A stretch of 16,139 bases of DNA from Chloroflexota bacterium (lineage in GTDB: Bacteria > Chloroflexota > Anaerolineae > Promineifilales > Promineifilaceae): contig CP070688.1 of assembly GCA_020353135.1 (NCBI GenBank), positions 1,567,497 through 1,583,635 of the forward strand. Direction: 5' to 3'. The notes under the pieces are model-generated. The model was not told the origin of the DNA. It saw only the letters and a program-made list of their open reading frames with translations, and made no database searches. The first letter of the stretch is position 1. Every line of letters begins with the position of its first letter. The translations under genes were made by a program, and so were the position numbers. This document shows positions 14,694-16,139 of this stretch, piece by piece.

Positions 14694-16139
14694 TCATTCG
14701 ACGATAAGTACGTCGCTGCCGCTGCGGCCGAATACCTCGGGCGAGTACATTTCCTCGGCTTTGGCCGGCGGCACGACGTACTGGCCCGGGGTGGTAGCGC
14801 GGGTTACGTAGGAATAATCGTACACGCCATCCCACAGCAGGCCGGCAAAGGCCTCGGCCCGCTCGTCGCGCATGTTCTGGTGCTCGTACCAGGTACCCCA
14901 CCACCACCAACCATAGCGGTAATCCGGCGCGTTGGGATCTTGCGGGATGGCGCCGGATACGGCCAGGGCCGGGTTGACGATCTCCAGGCCGGCCGGCAGT
15001 GGGTCGACCAGGGCCACGTGGTAGCGACGATTGTCGGCCACCATGGACAGCCTGACCCGTACCCGGGCGCCGGCCTTGACATGCCAGACGCCATCGTCGT
15101 CCTGATACACGTCAGCCGGGTCGTCGACGCCCTCGTAAGTGCGCTGAACCACGAAGCCCATGTCCAGTGGATCGAGGTCCAGATCGTCGGGAGCGTAACG
15201 CATACCAAGTCGGTAGTAGAGACGACCGGATCCTTCCTTGCTCAGGATCAACTCCTGCGTTTCGCCGCCGCCCAGTTCCTCGTCCACCAGAAAAACCATG
15301 GGGATAGTAGTTTCGCGCCGCTCGGTGGTCCGGCCGGCGAATTCGTGGCTGCCGGCGTAAGTGTCACCCAACCACATGCGGGCCACGAAGTCCGGTTCCT
15401 GGCTTTCGAATGTGTTGAAATAACGGTCGAGGGCCAGCAAGACGAAGACATTTTCCTGGGTATTGTTCCACCGGCCGCGGGTGCGGTGAGCCAGCAGCCC
15501 GTTCACGACCTTGGGGATCAGGTCGCTCTCGGGATCGCCGGCGATGAGGGCATCCAGGATGATCGCATCGGCACGAAGGTCGGAGTGCAGCAGCAAATGG
15601 GCCTGGTCGCCGTAGTCAACGGTGAAGTTGGCCGCGCCGGCCGTCTCCACGGCCTGGTTGCCGATGTGCCGCTGGATGGCTTCCACCTCGGCCGCCGATC
15701 CGGGATCGTCATTCAATACCAGCCATAACCAGGCGACAGCCTCCAGCGATAATTCCTCCAGCCCGGCGTCATTTAATAGGCGGCGGGCCTTGTCGCGATC
15801 GGTGTCACCCATCATGTGCCTGACGTATAGTGCGTAGGCGCTGATCGTCTGGCGAGTCTGCTTGTCGTAATGGTCGCGATAATGCTGCTCGATCTGGCGC
15901 AAGTATTCCAACACCATCTGCTGCATTTCCTGCGGCACGTCGAAGCCCTTGAGCCTGGCCTGCTGCAAGGCGTGGGCCACGTGGACTGTGGTGTAGGGAA
16001 TCGAATCCCGGCCGCGCCGCCAGTGAGGGAAGCCGCCGTCGAAATTCTGCAGGCCCTGTAACTGTTCGATGTCGTCCTGAACGGCCGCTTCCATCTCTTC
16101 CGGCGAGGGCAGCCCTTCGGCCGAGAAGGCGGTCAGAAC
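14694..16139 (-). CDS. Bacterial alpha-2-macroglobulin, C-terminal part (5' end outside window)
   Basis: The frame is open to the right edge, giving the last 481 residues; a full-length protein would have well over a thousand. Numbered from the edge, GLQNFDGGFPHW (29-40) is the hallmark of the thioester-containing alpha/alpha-toroid domain, and RGRWNNTQENVFVLLALDRYF further on is its usual late helix pair. The C-terminal macroglobulin domain follows, with VDPLPAGLEIVN, HQNMRDERAEAF and the near-terminal KAEEMYSPEVFGRSG, all family-typical. A WWWW run precedes the HQNMRDER motif. The thioester motif itself (PYGCxEQ) would lie upstream, outside the window. By family, such proteins trap attacking proteases by covalent thioester capture, in the periplasm or at the surface. 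The S33 lipoprotein gene follows 24 nt downstream, probably co-transcribed. Confidence 0.9.
   Translation of the reverse strand, partial: VLTAFSAEGLPSPEEMEAAVQDDIEQLQGLQNFDGGFPHWRRGRDSIPYTTVHVAHALQQARLKGFDVPQEMQQMVLEYLRQIEQHYRDHYDKQTRQTISAYALYVRHMMGDTDRDKARRLLNDAGLEELSLEAVAWLWLVLNDDPGSAAEVEAIQRHIGNQAVETAGAANFTVDYGDQAHLLLHSDLRADAIILDALIAGDPESDLIPKVVNGLLAHRTRGRWNNTQENVFVLLALDRYFNTFESQEPDFVARMWLGDTYAGSHEFAGRTTERRETTIPMVFLVDEELGGGETQELILSKEGSGRLYYRLGMRYAPDDLDLDPLDMGFVVQRTYEGVDDPADVYQDDDGVWHVKAGARVRVRLSMVADNRRYHVALVDPLPAGLEIVNPALAVSGAIPQDPNAPDYRYGWWWWGTWYEHQNMRDERAEAFAGLLWDGVYDYSYVTRATTPGQYVVPPAKAEEMYSPEVFGRSGSDVLIVE

Noticed and set aside
5888..14711. 13-mer CGACGATAAGTAC shared between 5888-5900 and 14699-14711
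   Set aside because: One is inside the terminator loop, the other at the end of a coding region; a shared 13-mer in 16 kb is expected by chance.
14406..15728. 440-codon plus-strand open frame opposite the alpha-2-macroglobulin and S33 genes
   Set aside because: It spans two well-supported minus-strand genes and their gap, and its translation shows no family features.

Overview
The window is GC-rich, tightly packed bacterial DNA that looks like a member of the Chloroflexota (Anaerolineae or a relative). This rests on recognised styles, not on a marker gene. They are a sugar-type ABC binding lipoprotein with an 'EVTRVV' repeat stalk after its lipid-anchored cysteine, a very long secreted protein with Asn/Thr/Pro '[13 protein letters not shown]' linkers, a SARP-type regulator fused to an NB-ARC ATPase and TPRs, and a bacterial alpha-2-macroglobulin. 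There are no rRNA or tRNA genes, CRISPR arrays, insertion sequences or phage genes that I can see.

Layout, left to right. Positions 1-1459 (minus) hold most of an extracellular solute-binding lipoprotein whose gene runs off the left edge. It is preceded by an unusually long untranslated leader (about 450 nt) and a perfect-consensus sigma-70 promoter at 1918-1946. Positions 2030-4918 (minus) hold a 962-residue SARP/NB-ARC/TPR regulator with its own near-consensus promoter at 4966-4994. Divergent from it, 5111-5863 (plus) encodes a small secreted HExxH metallopeptidase-like protein. It converges on a small four-helix membrane protein (5949-6338, minus), which ends in a strong intrinsic terminator at 5867-5924. 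Next upstream on the minus strand is a giant mosaic exoprotein (6444-11732): DNRLRE-like domain, purple-acid-phosphatase-type metallophosphoesterase, Ig-like domain, Asp-box propeller, long Thr/Pro linker and two copies of a C-terminal beta domain. A gap of about 500 nt (11733-12231) carries its extended -10 promoter, an 11-bp inverted repeat enclosing smaller nested ones (a possible structured RNA), and short tandem repeats.

The right side carries a membrane-anchored alpha/beta hydrolase with a polytopic C-terminal half (12232-13707, plus). Converging on it with an 11-nt gap is a probable operon on the minus strand: the C-terminal third or so of an alpha-2-macroglobulin (14694-16139, cut by the right edge), followed 24 nt later by an S33 proline-iminopeptidase-like lipoprotein (13719-14669).

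Functionally the window is dominated by the cell surface: almost every product is predicted to be secreted, lipid-anchored or in the membrane, and the common theme is nutrient capture, hydrolysis and protease handling. I see no self-contained new defence or mobile system. The most notable features are the mosaic phosphatase-propeller protein, the regulatory leader of the binding-protein gene, and the inverted-repeat structure in the 11.9-12.0 kb gap.
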